This document shows positions 9,558 to 18,775 of a stretch of 64,000 nucleotides of DNA, piece by piece. How positions within the stretch are numbered: the stretch's first letter is position 1; each line of letters begins with the position of its first letter. Source of the stretch: Parafrankia discariae (GTDB taxonomy: Bacteria > Actinomycetota > Actinomycetes > Frankiales > Frankiaceae); assembly GCF_000373365.1 (NCBI RefSeq), contig NZ_KB891230.1:279975-343974 (forward strand), written 5' to 3'. The notes beneath the pieces were generated by a model. The model worked only from the letters and a program-made list of their open reading frames with translations. It did no database searches and was not told where the DNA came from. The translations under genes were made by a program, and so were the position numbers.

Positions 9558-9594
9558 CGCCCCACCCCATCCCACCCAGCACCCCACCCCGCCC

Positions 9595-9657
9595 CGCGCC
9601 GCGCCGCGCCGCGCCCCAGCCTTCGCGCCCCGCCGCGCCGCGCCGCGGGAGTCTCCC
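9595..9657. repeat. GCGCC/GCCGC simple-sequence tract
   Basis: Two short runs of CGCGC-type pentamer repeats just after the amidase gene. They are non-coding and self-complementary; their role is unclear. Confidence 0.4.
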
Positions 9658-9738
9658 CTGCCACCCGAGCTTGTCGCGTTTCACAGTCGCCACCAGCTTT
9701 GCGGCGGACGTCCCGGGAACGTGCAACTCATTGGCGAG

Positions 9739-9752
9739 GTTTCACGTGGAAC
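9739..9752 (+). promoter_or_regulatory. parS centromere site 1
   Basis: GTTTCACGTGGAAC is the 14-bp ParB-binding site used by actinobacterial chromosomes (one asymmetric base from the perfect palindrome). It lies between the amidase gene and the GNAT gene, 850 bp from the end of parB. Confidence 0.9.
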
Positions 9753-9863
9753 AGGTCACGGCGTGCCCGTGGCCACAGGCGGTGGCGACCGTCCTAGGCT
9801 GTTCAAGGTAAGCGGAAGAATCGGCCGGGGACGGTCGTCCGGACCGCTGGGAGGGCTGGCTCG

Positions 9864-10502
9864 ATGAGTCGTCGGATCGCGAACATCACCCTCGACAACA
9901 TCGACGACCTGCCGCCCCTCTGTCGCAGATGCGTCTTCTGGGAGCTCGATCCGGTAGCCCGTAGCCGGGCCGAGGAGGCCGGCGGCACGGACATCGAGAA
10001 GGAGGCCTGGGTCTCGTCCGCGCTTCTCGAATGGGGTAGCTGCGGAAAAGTCGTGTACATCGACAACGTCCCGGCCGGGTTCGTCATGTTCGCGCCGCCG
10101 GCGTACGTGCCGCGCTCCGTGGCGTTCCCGACCAGCCCCGTCAGCCCGGACGCGGTGCTGCTCATGACCGCGCAGATCGTCCAGGAGTTCACCGGTCAGG
10201 GTCTGGGCCGGGTCCTCATCCAGTCGGTGGCCAAGGAGATCACCCGGCGCGGCTACCGCGCCCTGGAGGCGTTCGGCGACCTGCGCGACTCCGGCACCCG
10301 CTGCGTCGTGCCCGCTGACTACCTGCTCGCGGTCGGGTTCAAGACGGTTCGCCCGCACCACCGCTGGCCCCGCCTGCGCCTCGAGGTGAAGAACGCCGTC
10401 AGCTGGCGGGAGGACGTCGAGGTGGCCCTGGAGCGTCTGCTCGGCTCGATGAATCCCGAAGGCGTCCTGCGCCAGGTGAACCCCGTCCCCGGCGCCGTCT
10501 GA
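9864..10502 (+). CDS. GNAT family N-acetyltransferase
   Basis: A 212-residue protein with the acetyl-CoA binding core of the GNAT fold (IVQEFTGQGLGRVLIQSVAKE, about residues 108-128) and a distinctive Cys-containing N-terminus (LPPLCRRCVFWELDP). The family is typically found next to parB or the amidase gene near actinobacterial origins. The substrate is unknown. ATG is preceded by GGGAGGG. The gene converges with parB and shares a bidirectional terminator with it. Confidence 0.8.
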   Translation: MSRRIANITLDNIDDLPPLCRRCVFWELDPVARSRAEEAGGTDIEKEAWVSSALLEWGSCGKVVYIDNVPAGFVMFAPPAYVPRSVAFPTSPVSPDAVLLMTAQIVQEFTGQGLGRVLIQSVAKEITRRGYRALEAFGDLRDSGTRCVVPADYLLAVGFKTVRPHHRWPRLRLEVKNAVSWREDVEVALERLLGSMNPEGVLRQVNPVPGAV

Positions 10503-10541
10503 GCGGGCCGCGCCCGCACCGCACCGACCCCGGACATGCGT

Positions 10542-10572
10542 CGGGGCGCACGTGGCTGGCACGTGCGCCCCG
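10542..10572. terminator. bidirectional terminator between the GNAT gene and parB
   Basis: A 13-bp perfect stem (CGGGGCGCACGTG with its complement) and a 5-nt loop between two convergent genes. A short stem of this strength can stop transcription from both sides. Confidence 0.75.
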
Positions 10573-10599
10573 GGGCCCCGCGGTGAGATCAGGAGACGG

Positions 10600-11529
10600 T
10601 CAGGAGGCCCTCGAGTTCGGGGACATCACCTCGACGATCCGCTCCAGATCCTCGATCGTCGCGAACTCCACGGTGATGCGGCCCTTGCTGCGGCCCATGT
10701 CCACCTTGACCCGGGTCTCCAGTCGGTCCGACAGACGGTCGGCGATGCTGGTCAGCGCCGGCTCAGCCGCCCGCGGCCCGCGCGGAGCCCGCTTGCGGGG
10801 GCCCTCCTCGCCGAGGGCCACGATCTCCTCCACCGCCCGTACGGACAGACCCTCGGCGACGATGCGCGTCGCCAGCCTGTCCTGGGCATCGGGATTCTCC
10901 AGGGAGAGCAGCGCGCGGGCGTGCCCCGCGGACAGCACCCCGGCGGCCACCCGACGCTGCACCGCCGGCGGCAGCCCGAGCAGGCGGATGGTGTTCGTGA
11001 CATGCGAGCGGGAACGGCCCAGGCGGCCGGCCAGCTCCTCGTGCGTCGCCCCGAAGTCGCGCAGCAGCTGCTCGTAGGCCGCGGCCTCCTCGAGCGGGTT
11101 GAGCTGCTGGCGGTGCAGGTTCTCCAACAGGGCGTCGCGCAGCATGGCGTCGTCCGCGGTGTCCCGGACGATGGCGGGCACCCGCTCCAGCCCGGCGAGC
11201 TTCGACGCGCGCAGCCGCCGCTCGCCCATGACCAGCTCGTAGCGGCCGGGCAGGAGCTCCCGGACGACGATCGGCTGGAGGAGCCCCACCTCGCGCAGGC
11301 TGGCGGCCAGCTCCGCGATGGCGTCCTCGTCGAAGTGGGTCCGTGGCTGGCGCGGGTTCGGGGTCACCGAGTCCACCGGGATCTCCCGGAAGACGGCGCC
11401 CGCGACCGGGGCGGGAGCCGGTGCCGGAGCGTGGTCCAGGCCGTTGCTCTGGTACCCGTCCTGCGGCTCGGCGGCCGCCGGAATGAGCGCGCCGAGACCA
11501 CGGCCCAGACCACCGCGCCGCGCCGTCAT
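10600..11529 (-). CDS. parB: Chromosome-partitioning protein ParB
   Basis: A 309-residue ParB. After a short N-terminus ([12 protein letters not shown]) and an Ala/Pro linker comes the CTP-binding ParB/Srx domain with [13 protein letters not shown]. The helix-turn-helix that reads parS follows ([16 protein letters not shown]), then a C-terminal dimerisation domain. It spreads from parS sites and is positioned by ParA. Its ATG overlaps the parA stop (ATGA at 11526-11529), so the two are translationally coupled. Two perfect parS sites flank this operon. Confidence 0.96.
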   Translation of the reverse strand: MTARRGGLGRGLGALIPAAAEPQDGYQSNGLDHAPAPAPAPVAGAVFREIPVDSVTPNPRQPRTHFDEDAIAELAASLREVGLLQPIVVRELLPGRYELVMGERRLRASKLAGLERVPAIVRDTADDAMLRDALLENLHRQQLNPLEEAAAYEQLLRDFGATHEELAGRLGRSRSHVTNTIRLLGLPPAVQRRVAAGVLSAGHARALLSLENPDAQDRLATRIVAEGLSVRAVEEIVALGEEGPRKRAPRGPRAAEPALTSIADRLSDRLETRVKVDMGRSKGRITVEFATIEDLERIVEVMSPNSRAS

Positions 11530-13028
11530 CGACCGGCCCCGTTCAGGTTCGGACCGCCGGACCCGGAGGCCCCGCCGTGCGGGCCGTACCCGTTGGGCCG
11601 TCCGTACCCGTCCCGGGTGCCGGGTGTGCCCGGAACCAGCGGCCCGTCCGGAACGGCGAAGCCCTCCGGCGTGGCCGGCCCGCCCGTGGCGGCGTGACCG
11701 CCCGGCGAGGCGTAGCCGTCGGCGGGCGTGCCGTACCGGTCGTCGTCGGAGTAGCCGTCGCCGCCGGGATAACCGTCGTCACCGGGATAACCGTCGCCGC
11801 CGGAGTAGCTGTCGTCACCGGGGTAGCCACCGTCGGCGCGGTAGCCGGACGGCGCCGGGCCGGGCCGGTCAGGGCTGGTCTGGGCGGCGCCCGTGCCGCG
11901 GCCGACGGGCGGCGGGGGGCCGCTGGGGGAGTGGCCGTTCGCCGGAGCCCCACCGGTCGGGGCGGAACCGCTGGGAGCCCCGTTGCGGGCACTCCCGGCG
12001 CTGCCGCGGGGGGGCGGGTCGACTCCGCGCTCGGCGAGCTCGCGTGCCGCGGCCAGGTAGGACAGCGACCCGCGGGAGGCGGGATCGTAAGTCAGGACGG
12101 ACTGGCCGTAGCTCGGCGCCTCGGCGAGCCGGACGTTGCGCGGGATCGTGGTGCTCAGCACCCTGTCCCCGAAATGCTCCTTCACCTCGTGCACGACCTG
12201 ATCGGCGAGTCGGGTGCGCGAGTCGTACATGGTCAGCAGGATGGTCGACAGCCGGAGCTCCTGGTTGAGATGGGCCTGGACCAGCTCGACGTTACGCAGC
12301 AGCTGACCAAGGCCCTCCAGCGCGTAGTACTCACACTGGATCGGGATCAGGAGCTCCCGGGCCGCCACGAGCGCGTTGACCGTGAGCAGCCCCAGTGACG
12401 GCGGGCAGTCGATGAGGACGTAGTCGACCTCGTTGCGCATGCCGTCGATGGCCCGGCGCAGCCGGGTCTCCCGGGCGACCATCGAGACCAGCTCGATCTC
12501 GGCGCCCGCGAGGTCGATCGTCGCCGGCGCGCAGAACAGCCCGTTGGACTCACTGGACCGCACGACCACGTCGTCGAGGGGGCGGTCTCCGAGCAGCACC
12601 TCGTAGATCGAGGGAGTGCCGGACCGATGGTCCACGCCGAGGGCGGTGGAGGCGTTGCCCTGCGGATCGAGGTCCACGACCAGTACGCGGACTCCGTGCA
12701 TGGCCAGTGCGGCGGCCAGGTTGACGGTGGTCGTCGTCTTGCCGACGCCACCCTTCTGATTGGCGACGGTGATGACACGCCGCCGGCTGGGTCGGGGAAA
12801 GGGTCGTCGTCGTTCCATCGTCAGTGCTTCCACCGCTGCTGCCGCCGCCGCTCCGATCGGGGTCGAGGAGTCGAGGGGGTCCAGGCCCGGGAGGCCGGGC
12901 GTGCCACCCGGACTCCCCCCGTGTACCCGGCCGCCTCGACCCGCCGACGCTGCTTCAGGTGCCCTCGCCGTCTCATATGGCTTCGCTGTTTCACGTGGAA
13001 CGGGACCTCCCACGTGCCGGTCGATCAC
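11526..13028 (-). CDS. parA: Chromosome-partitioning ATPase ParA (Soj)
   Basis: A 500-residue protein. The deviant Walker A ([11 protein letters not shown]) and [10 protein letters not shown] identify ParA. Before it lies a ~110-residue extension with VPRETA and later STPIGAAA. The same landmarks (VSRET, DTPIGAAA) occur in the M. tuberculosis ParA N-terminus as I recall it, so the extension looks genuine. VPRETA is encoded by the parS site at 12988-13001. I prefer the GTG at 13028 because GGGAGGG lies 5 nt upstream; an ATG at 12818 would give a shorter protein lacking the conserved part. The ~130-residue C-terminal tail, with DGYPGDD-type repeats, is unusual. The gene overlaps rsmG by 38 bp and parB by 4 bp. 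Confidence 0.93.
   Translation of the reverse strand: MIDRHVGGPVPRETAKPYETARAPEAASAGRGGRVHGGSPGGTPGLPGLDPLDSSTPIGAAAAAAVEALTMERRRPFPRPSRRRVITVANQKGGVGKTTTTVNLAAALAMHGVRVLVVDLDPQGNASTALGVDHRSGTPSIYEVLLGDRPLDDVVVRSSESNGLFCAPATIDLAGAEIELVSMVARETRLRRAIDGMRNEVDYVLIDCPPSLGLLTVNALVAARELLIPIQCEYYALEGLGQLLRNVELVQAHLNQELRLSTILLTMYDSRTRLADQVVHEVKEHFGDRVLSTTIPRNVRLAEAPSYGQSVLTYDPASRGSLSYLAAARELAERGVDPPPRGSAGSARNGAPSGSAPTGGAPANGHSPSGPPPPVGRGTGAAQTSPDRPGPAPSGYRADGGYPGDDSYSGGDGYPGDDGYPGGDGYSDDDRYGTPADGYASPGGHAATGGPATPEGFAVPDGPLVPGTPGTRDGYGRPNGYGPHGGASGSGGPNLNGAGR
12988..13001 (+). promoter_or_regulatory. parS centromere site 2, inside the rsmG/parA overlap
   Basis: GTTTCACGTGGAAC again, identical to site 1. 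On the minus strand it contains the rsmG stop codon (TGA, 12991-12993) and, in another frame, encodes the PRET residues of ParA. Confidence 0.93.
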
Positions 13029-13989
13029 GAGTGCCCTCCCGTGGTCGCCGTGGCTGTGTCGTCCGTCTGGCCTGCCGGTCATCCGCGCCGCGCCGTCCCC
13101 TCCCGCCGTCCCCTTGGGTGGACTGAGGTGACCGCATCGCGCGCAGCACACGGGTGGGTTCGTCCACCAGGCCAGCCCCGCACGTCATGACGTTCACCTC
13201 GCGCCAACCCAGGGAATCGAGATCACTACGCGCGGCCTGCAATTCCTCAAGGATTCGCGAACCGCGCAGTGCAAGCATGACACCGCCCGGACGCGTGATC
13301 GGCAGCAGTACCGCGCCAAGACGTCCCAAAGGGGCTACTGCTCGGGCCACCGTAACGTCGAATGTGCGATGCGGCGGCAGCTCGGAAACGTCCGGAGCTC
13401 GTCCGCGCACGACCTCCACCTGGCCCGCCAGACCGAGCTCGGCCACGGCTTCCGCGAGGAAACGGCAGCGCCTTTCCATCGGCTCGAGCAGCGTCACCCG
13501 CAGGTCGGGCCGGGCGAGCGCGAGCGGGATTCCGGGAAGCCCGGCGCCGCTGCCGACGTCGACGACCTCGAGCGCGGGCTCACCGGAACCAGCGGAACCG
13601 GAAGCGGCGGAGTCGGAACCGGGCGGGGTGGAGCCGGGGGAGGACGAGGTGGAACCGGGAGAAAAAGGCCAGGTCGGGATCGCCTCGGCCAGAACGGCGC
13701 TGTTGAGGAGGTGCCGTTCCCAGAGCCGGCCGGTCTCCCGCGGCCCGATCAGCCCTCGCTCGACCCCGGCCGTCGAAAGCAGCTCGGCATATCGCACCGC
13801 GAGACCGAGACGATCACCGAAGACGGTGCGAGCGGCGTCGGGAACCACCTCGGCGGTTCCGGCCGGGCCTTCGGACGTCGTCCCCGGCTGAGCCGGGGCC
13901 GACGGCGACGGCGACGGCGACGGGGCCAGCTGATCCGAGGGGGAGGAGTCGGGACGGCGGTCACCGGCCGTCTGGTCGGGCGGTGTCAT
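12991..13989 (-). CDS. rsmG: 16S rRNA (guanine527-N7)-methyltransferase RsmG
   Basis: A 332-residue protein, longer than the usual ~210-240. The SAM-binding motif is VVDVGSGAGLPGIPLAL and the fold continues with LLEPMERRCRFL. Extra length comes from a Ser/Pro-rich N-terminus of ~50 residues, a ~30-residue Gly/Ser/Pro insertion just before the SAM motif, and a basic C-terminal tail whose last codons enter the parS site. It methylates G527 of 16S rRNA; loss gives low-level streptomycin resistance in other bacteria. It is the first gene of the rsmG-parA-parB run. Confidence 0.93.
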   Translation of the reverse strand: MTPPDQTAGDRRPDSSPSDQLAPSPSPSPSAPAQPGTTSEGPAGTAEVVPDAARTVFGDRLGLAVRYAELLSTAGVERGLIGPRETGRLWERHLLNSAVLAEAIPTWPFSPGSTSSSPGSTPPGSDSAASGSAGSGEPALEVVDVGSGAGLPGIPLALARPDLRVTLLEPMERRCRFLAEAVAELGLAGQVEVVRGRAPDVSELPPHRTFDVTVARAVAPLGRLGAVLLPITRPGGVMLALRGSRILEELQAARSDLDSLGWREVNVMTCGAGLVDEPTRVLRAMRSPQSTQGDGGRGRRGADDRQARRTTQPRRPREGTRDRPARGRSRST

Positions 13990-14338
13990 CGCTTCACCTC
14001 AACCACCAACGCGCCCGACATGCCCAGCCGGCACAGCTGACCGGTCTGAACTGTCGGCCAGGCCGAGAGGGCACGCCGGGCCCGCGGAACCGGGCCCGGA
14101 TGTGGCTCGCCCCCGGCTGAGATCGGACGGCCCGGACAGCCGAAACTGGACGAGCGCGCGGCAGGCGGCCGCGGGCGCTCGGGGCGGGGCGGGAGGGTGC
14201 GACGCGAAGGCACCACCCCAGCATCCCCGGTAGACCCGTTCCGGCGCGTCAGGTGATACCTCAGATAGGCGCTGTGTCGGGAATTCGGCGCCTGGAGCCG
14301 GACAGCGCGGACAGATGTTTCCCGTGAATCATCGCCGG
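13990..14338. other. intergenic region between rsmG and the GH92 gene
   Basis: About 350 bp, presumably containing the promoter for rsmG-parA-parB. I see no recognisable hexamers or strong hairpins. Confidence 0.3.
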
Positions 14339-16699
14339 TCAGCGCCCAGGGCTCGGGGCGGTCGGCTGCTGATCGGACAGTGACCAGGCCAGCGTCGCTC
14401 CGGCGCTGACGTCACGAAAGCGGATCCAGGGCCCGGGGAGCGATTCGCCGTCCCGTCTCAGCCCGACCGGTAGGCGGCCGTCCACCCTGCCGACCTGTTC
14501 GCTCACCGAACGGAGCTGTCCACGCGGGAGGGTGATCTCGACCGATGAGACGGCCGGCGGAGTCACGATGAGCAGGTCTGTTCCCGGCTGGACGGGACCC
14601 AGCCCGAGCCAGGCGAGCACGTACCAGGCCGACAGACCCCCGGTGTCGTCGTTTCCGGGCAGGCCGTCGGGAGTGTCCCGGAACAGGGTCCGGCGCGTCC
14701 GGTCGAGAGCGTCGATCGTCAGATCAACGGCGCCGAACGACGCACCGAGCCAGGGGACGAGCAGGCTGGGCTGGTTTCCCATCTCCGCGTGCGTCCCGAT
14801 CGGGCCGTCGTCGAGCCGGGTGAGGAAGTCGGCGAGCCGGTCGACCGCGGCGCGCCGCCCGCCCATCGCCTCGGCGAGACCGTCGGGATCCTGGGGAACC
14901 AGCCAGGAGTACTGGGCCGCGGTGCCTTCGGTGTAGCCGGGCAGGGTCGTCGGCTCCACCGGCAGGAAGGCGCCGTCCGGGCCGCGGGGGGCCGGCAGCT
15001 TGCTGACCGGATCCCAGACCGACCGCCAGCGCTTCGACCGTCCGGTGAAGACGGTCGCGATCTCGGGCCGGTTCGCGGCAAGCGCCAGTTGCGCTGTAGC
15101 GAAGTCCGCGAGGGCGTACTCGAGGGTGACGGACACGGCGTCCGGGAGACCGCCGGGGCTGACCGGGACGAAACCGAGCCGGTCGTACTCGGCCGCGAAC
15201 GGGCGGCGGGCCGCGCTGGCCAGCGCGGTGGCCAGCGCCTGCGCCGGGTCGACGGGCAGCCCGAGCGCCACCGCCTGGGCGAGCAGGACCGTGCCGCCGT
15301 CACCCGGCATGATGTCGGGCCGACTGGTCGCGAGGGTCCATCCCGGCACCGACCCGGTCTGCGTGGCACCCGCCAGCAACGACCGCGCGGTGTCGGTGGC
15401 GACATCCGGAGCCAGCATCGCCAGTAACGGGAACGAGCTGCGGTAGGCATCCCAGCCGGCGACCCCGCTGCGAACGGTCCAGCCCGGGGCGGCGGCGGCG
15501 GAGCCGTCCCAGCCACGGTAGGTGCCGTCGGTGTCGCTGACGGCGCCGGGGCCCAGCATCGCGTGATAAAGCGCCGTATACAGGACGCGTAACTCCGACC
15601 GCGACGCGGAGACGCCACGCACGGCCGCCAGCCTCCGGTTCCATTCGGCGCGGGTGGCACTCGCGACCGCGTCGACACTGGTGGGGTACTCGGCCGCGAG
15701 GTTGGCCCGCGCCCCCTCGACGCTGGTGTACGACACAGCGGTACGGAGCACGACCGCTCCGTCTGCTGTCGGTGGCATTCTCAGCCAGGCTCCGACCGAG
15801 GCGGAACGCGACGTCGCGGTGGGCCCGCCTTCGTCGGCCGCGCCCGGGCTCGGCGACCAGTTCCCCGCCGACCAGGTGCCGACGGCCGCGGGCGGCCGAT
15901 CCGGCCTCGCGACGAAATAGAGCGTGCTGACGGCCGGCTGCCGGCAGAAGACCCGACTCGTCACCGAGCCGGAGATCTCGCCGGTGGCGGAGTCCACCTG
16001 CAGGTCCGCCCGGAGGGCGCCGTCACCACGGCGGCCCAGGTCGACGAACAGGGATCCCGGCACGCCGGGCGGGAACGAGAAACGACCAACCGCCGCGCGG
16101 GTTCCCGCGGCGAGATCCACGCCTATCCGATCGCCCGCCTGCGAGGTGACCTGGACGCTGTAACGACCGGGCGCGGCCGACTCGTCGTCGTGGGAGAAGC
16201 CGGCCTCCCACGGCGAGGTCTCGTTCACCTCGCCGGTGGGTGGATGGAACGGATAAGGACCGGTGGACGGCATGATCGAGACGTCCTGTGCCGCGGAGCA
16301 CGACGTGCCGTGTAAGTGGGTCAGGCTGAATCCGTCTATCACCGAGTCGGCGTACCGGTATCCTCCCGACCCCGCGGCCGCCCGTCCGTCGGTGTCCGGG
16401 CTCCACTGCACCATTCCGAACGGCGCCGCGGCGCCGGGAAAGGCACCCGCGACCCCGTCGCCGGCTATGACATCCCGGCGCTGTCGCGCGGTGCCGATGA
16501 AAGGGTCGACGAACCCGGCCAGGTCGTCGCCCGCGGCGACAATGGCCGCGGCCTGCGTCGCGGGGTCAGCTGCCCGGGTGGTTCCGCCGGATGAACCCGG
16601 CCGTGTTTCGAGCAGCAGACCCGCCAGCGCCGCCGAGGTGACCAGCAGTGCCAGTGCGACCGATGCGATCAGGCGGGCACGCCGACCTCCGACAGCCAC
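14339..16699 (-). CDS. Secreted glycoside hydrolase family 92 (alpha-mannosidase)
   Basis: A 786-residue exported protein. It opens with an Arg-rich n-region and hydrophobic helix (signal peptide or anchor, about 8-30). GH92 landmarks follow in order: VDPFIGT, FPGAAAPFGMVQWSPDT, GGYRY, GFSLTHLHGTSC, WDAYRSSFPLL, MPGDGG, GNQPSLLVPW and LPGNDDTGGLSAW. The last contains the aspartate pair expected for the calcium-dependent catalytic site. GH92 enzymes trim alpha-mannosides, often alpha-1,2-linked. The gene lies between rsmG and jag, normally neighbours in actinobacteria, next to a membrane glycosyltransferase. This suggests a mannan- or glycoprotein-related pair; the actual substrate is unknown. 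Confidence 0.88.
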   Translation of the reverse strand: MAVGGRRARLIASVALALLVTSAALAGLLLETRPGSSGGTTRAADPATQAAAIVAAGDDLAGFVDPFIGTARQRRDVIAGDGVAGAFPGAAAPFGMVQWSPDTDGRAAAGSGGYRYADSVIDGFSLTHLHGTSCSAAQDVSIMPSTGPYPFHPPTGEVNETSPWEAGFSHDDESAAPGRYSVQVTSQAGDRIGVDLAAGTRAAVGRFSFPPGVPGSLFVDLGRRGDGALRADLQVDSATGEISGSVTSRVFCRQPAVSTLYFVARPDRPPAAVGTWSAGNWSPSPGAADEGGPTATSRSASVGAWLRMPPTADGAVVLRTAVSYTSVEGARANLAAEYPTSVDAVASATRAEWNRRLAAVRGVSASRSELRVLYTALYHAMLGPGAVSDTDGTYRGWDGSAAAAPGWTVRSGVAGWDAYRSSFPLLAMLAPDVATDTARSLLAGATQTGSVPGWTLATSRPDIMPGDGGTVLLAQAVALGLPVDPAQALATALASAARRPFAAEYDRLGFVPVSPGGLPDAVSVTLEYALADFATAQLALAANRPEIATVFTGRSKRWRSVWDPVSKLPAPRGPDGAFLPVEPTTLPGYTEGTAAQYSWLVPQDPDGLAEAMGGRRAAVDRLADFLTRLDDGPIGTHAEMGNQPSLLVPWLGASFGAVDLTIDALDRTRRTLFRDTPDGLPGNDDTGGLSAWYVLAWLGLGPVQPGTDLLIVTPPAVSSVEITLPRGQLRSVSEQVGRVDGRLPVGLRRDGESLPGPWIRFRDVSAGATLAWSLSDQQPTAPSPGR

Positions 16700-16736
16700 G
16701 CACAGCCCCTTTTTCGACGGTCATCGACACCGTGAA

Positions 16737-18686
16737 TCATCCACGGCTCGATACCGGGGGCTTGGAGCAGGCGGAGTAGACCGTGACCGAACCGGTCAGT
16801 CGGAATCGCCGACTCTCACCGGGGCACCAGCCTTCGTCGCGCAAAGCCGCCAGCCCCGGAGCCATCGCGGCCGCATCGATGTCGAAGACGAAGACGACAA
16901 GACGGCCGGGTCGGCGAGACCGTTCCAACTGCGCGGCGAGGGGCACCAGCCGGCCCGCGGAATCACGCCGGCCGGGATCGACGAAAACGGTGTCCGCGCG
17001 GGCCACCCGAGGCGGCTCGTTTCCGGAGGCGGTTCCGGAGAACGTTCCGGAGACGGTCCCCCGGCCGGACTGGGGGAGCGCTTCGGGGATCCGGGGGGCG
17101 TCCGCGCTGACCTCCATCGCGTAGATCCATCCCGGGCGGGCGAGCCGGCCGCCGACCACCACGAGGTCCCCGGGGCGGACCAGCCGGCGGGTGGTCACCG
17201 CCGCGTCCACCATGAGGTCGAGGCCGCGCATCCGATCCTGCCGTTCCCAGACGAGCCGGTCGCCGGACCCGGCACCCGCCAGGGCCACGCCCGCCGCGAG
17301 GACCACCGTGAGGACCACCGCCACCGCACCCCCCGCGTCGACCGCGCGGGCGCGCCGGTCGACCGGGCGAGCCCGCCAGGCCCGAGCCGCCCGGCGGGCG
17401 GCGTGGCGGGTGACCCGATCCCCGCCGACCACTACGACCAGGACGAACAGCGGCACGACGAACTGGTTGGTCCGCGTCGGCCCGAACGGCCAGAAGCGGG
17501 CGGCACTCGCGCCCAGCATGAGCAGTTCCGCGCCGGCGAGCGCGCCGAGCACGCGGCGGCCGTCCGGCCGGCGAGCGAGCGCGGCGGCGCCGGTCACGCC
17601 GAGCACGACGATCGCGGGGGCCAGCAGCCACGGCAGATACCCGGGAAGGTCGACGAATCCCGGCACCAGGCTGGGGTCGAACTGGTCGATCCCGGGCGGC
17701 GAACCGGTGCCGAACCGCCACAGCTGCTCGGCCACGAACCTCACGGCCTGCCAGGGGTCCCGCCCGGCGAGGAACTGAGCGTCCCAGTAGCCCCCGGCGC
17801 GCTGCGCGGACTGGTGACCGATGAAGAAAAGCGTGTGCGCGGCAACCAGCACCACGCTCGGCAGCGTCTCGGCGATCCGCCGCCGCCGGTCCGGGCCGGG
17901 CACGAGGTCCATCACCGCGAGCGGAATGACAAGAAAGATCGCCGGAACGGAAAACAGGGAGATCACGCCAGCCGCCGTGCGGCGGATGAGGCGGCCACGG
18001 TTCAGGCGGCCACGGCCGACCGGGCCGAGACGGCTCCGGGAGCCGGAGCCGGTCTCGGAACCGGGCTCCGGGCGGCCAAGCCACAGCAGGACGACGGCCA
18101 CCGCCGCCAGGGTCTCGATCGTGTACGGCTTGAGCTGGGTGGCGAGGTCCAGGAAGGTCGCGTTCAGACAGAGCCAGCACACCGCGAACAGGGCGGCCAC
18201 AGCTCCGGAGAACCGCCGGGTGAGAACGGCGGTCAGTGCGCCGAGCGCCGGCAGAGCGGCGAAGCCCGGCAGCCGCAACGCCCAGCTGTGCCAGCCGAAC
18301 AGGTCTCCGGAGAGCCGGGTGACACCCAGCCATCCCAGAGCCGACGGCGTGTTCGCGACGGTCAGCTCGGACCACAGAGAGCCGATCGGCTCACTGACGA
18401 AGTGCCCGCGCCAGATCTCGTCGTACCAGAACGGTCGGTCGAGATAGGCGTGCAGCAGCACCACCAGGAGGGTGAGCGCGAGAGCGACGAGACCGGGCAA
18501 CCACAGCCGCGGCCCGCCGCGGATGATGGCGGACGCCTCGGGGGTGGTCGCGGGCGTCGCGGGAATGATCACAGGTGTCGTGGTCGATTCCGGTGGCGGC
18601 CCGCCCACCCTCGGCAGCACCACTGGCGCCCTCGTTCCCCTCGCCGCGCATCCGACGTCCTCGACGGGGGCCGACCACGGCGTCAC
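16737..18686 (-). CDS. Polytopic GT-C type membrane glycosyltransferase
   Basis: A protein of up to 649 residues with about ten transmembrane helices. After the first helix the external loop has FWYDEIW, the acidic pair typical of GT-C (PMT/ArnT-like) enzymes that use polyprenyl-phosphate sugars. A long soluble C-terminal region follows the last helix. The N-terminal ~60 residues are poorly conserved-looking, so the true start may be internal. It stands 37 bp upstream of the GH92 gene on the same strand, probably an operon. The donor sugar cannot be read from the sequence; mannose is a guess from the neighbour. Confidence 0.72.
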   Translation of the reverse strand: MTPWSAPVEDVGCAARGTRAPVVLPRVGGPPPESTTTPVIIPATPATTPEASAIIRGGPRLWLPGLVALALTLLVVLLHAYLDRPFWYDEIWRGHFVSEPIGSLWSELTVANTPSALGWLGVTRLSGDLFGWHSWALRLPGFAALPALGALTAVLTRRFSGAVAALFAVCWLCLNATFLDLATQLKPYTIETLAAVAVVLLWLGRPEPGSETGSGSRSRLGPVGRGRLNRGRLIRRTAAGVISLFSVPAIFLVIPLAVMDLVPGPDRRRRIAETLPSVVLVAAHTLFFIGHQSAQRAGGYWDAQFLAGRDPWQAVRFVAEQLWRFGTGSPPGIDQFDPSLVPGFVDLPGYLPWLLAPAIVVLGVTGAAALARRPDGRRVLGALAGAELLMLGASAARFWPFGPTRTNQFVVPLFVLVVVVGGDRVTRHAARRAARAWRARPVDRRARAVDAGGAVAVVLTVVLAAGVALAGAGSGDRLVWERQDRMRGLDLMVDAAVTTRRLVRPGDLVVVGGRLARPGWIYAMEVSADAPRIPEALPQSGRGTVSGTFSGTASGNEPPRVARADTVFVDPGRRDSAGRLVPLAAQLERSRRPGRLVVFVFDIDAAAMAPGLAALRDEGWCPGESRRFRLTGSVTVYSACSKPPVSSRG

Positions 18687-18775
18687 GGCCGCGCACGGCG
18701 TCAGAGTCGTGCGCGAGCGTCAGATCCGCGATCGGTTCCCTGCCCCGGACAAACTCCGGTGACGGTACACGGCCG

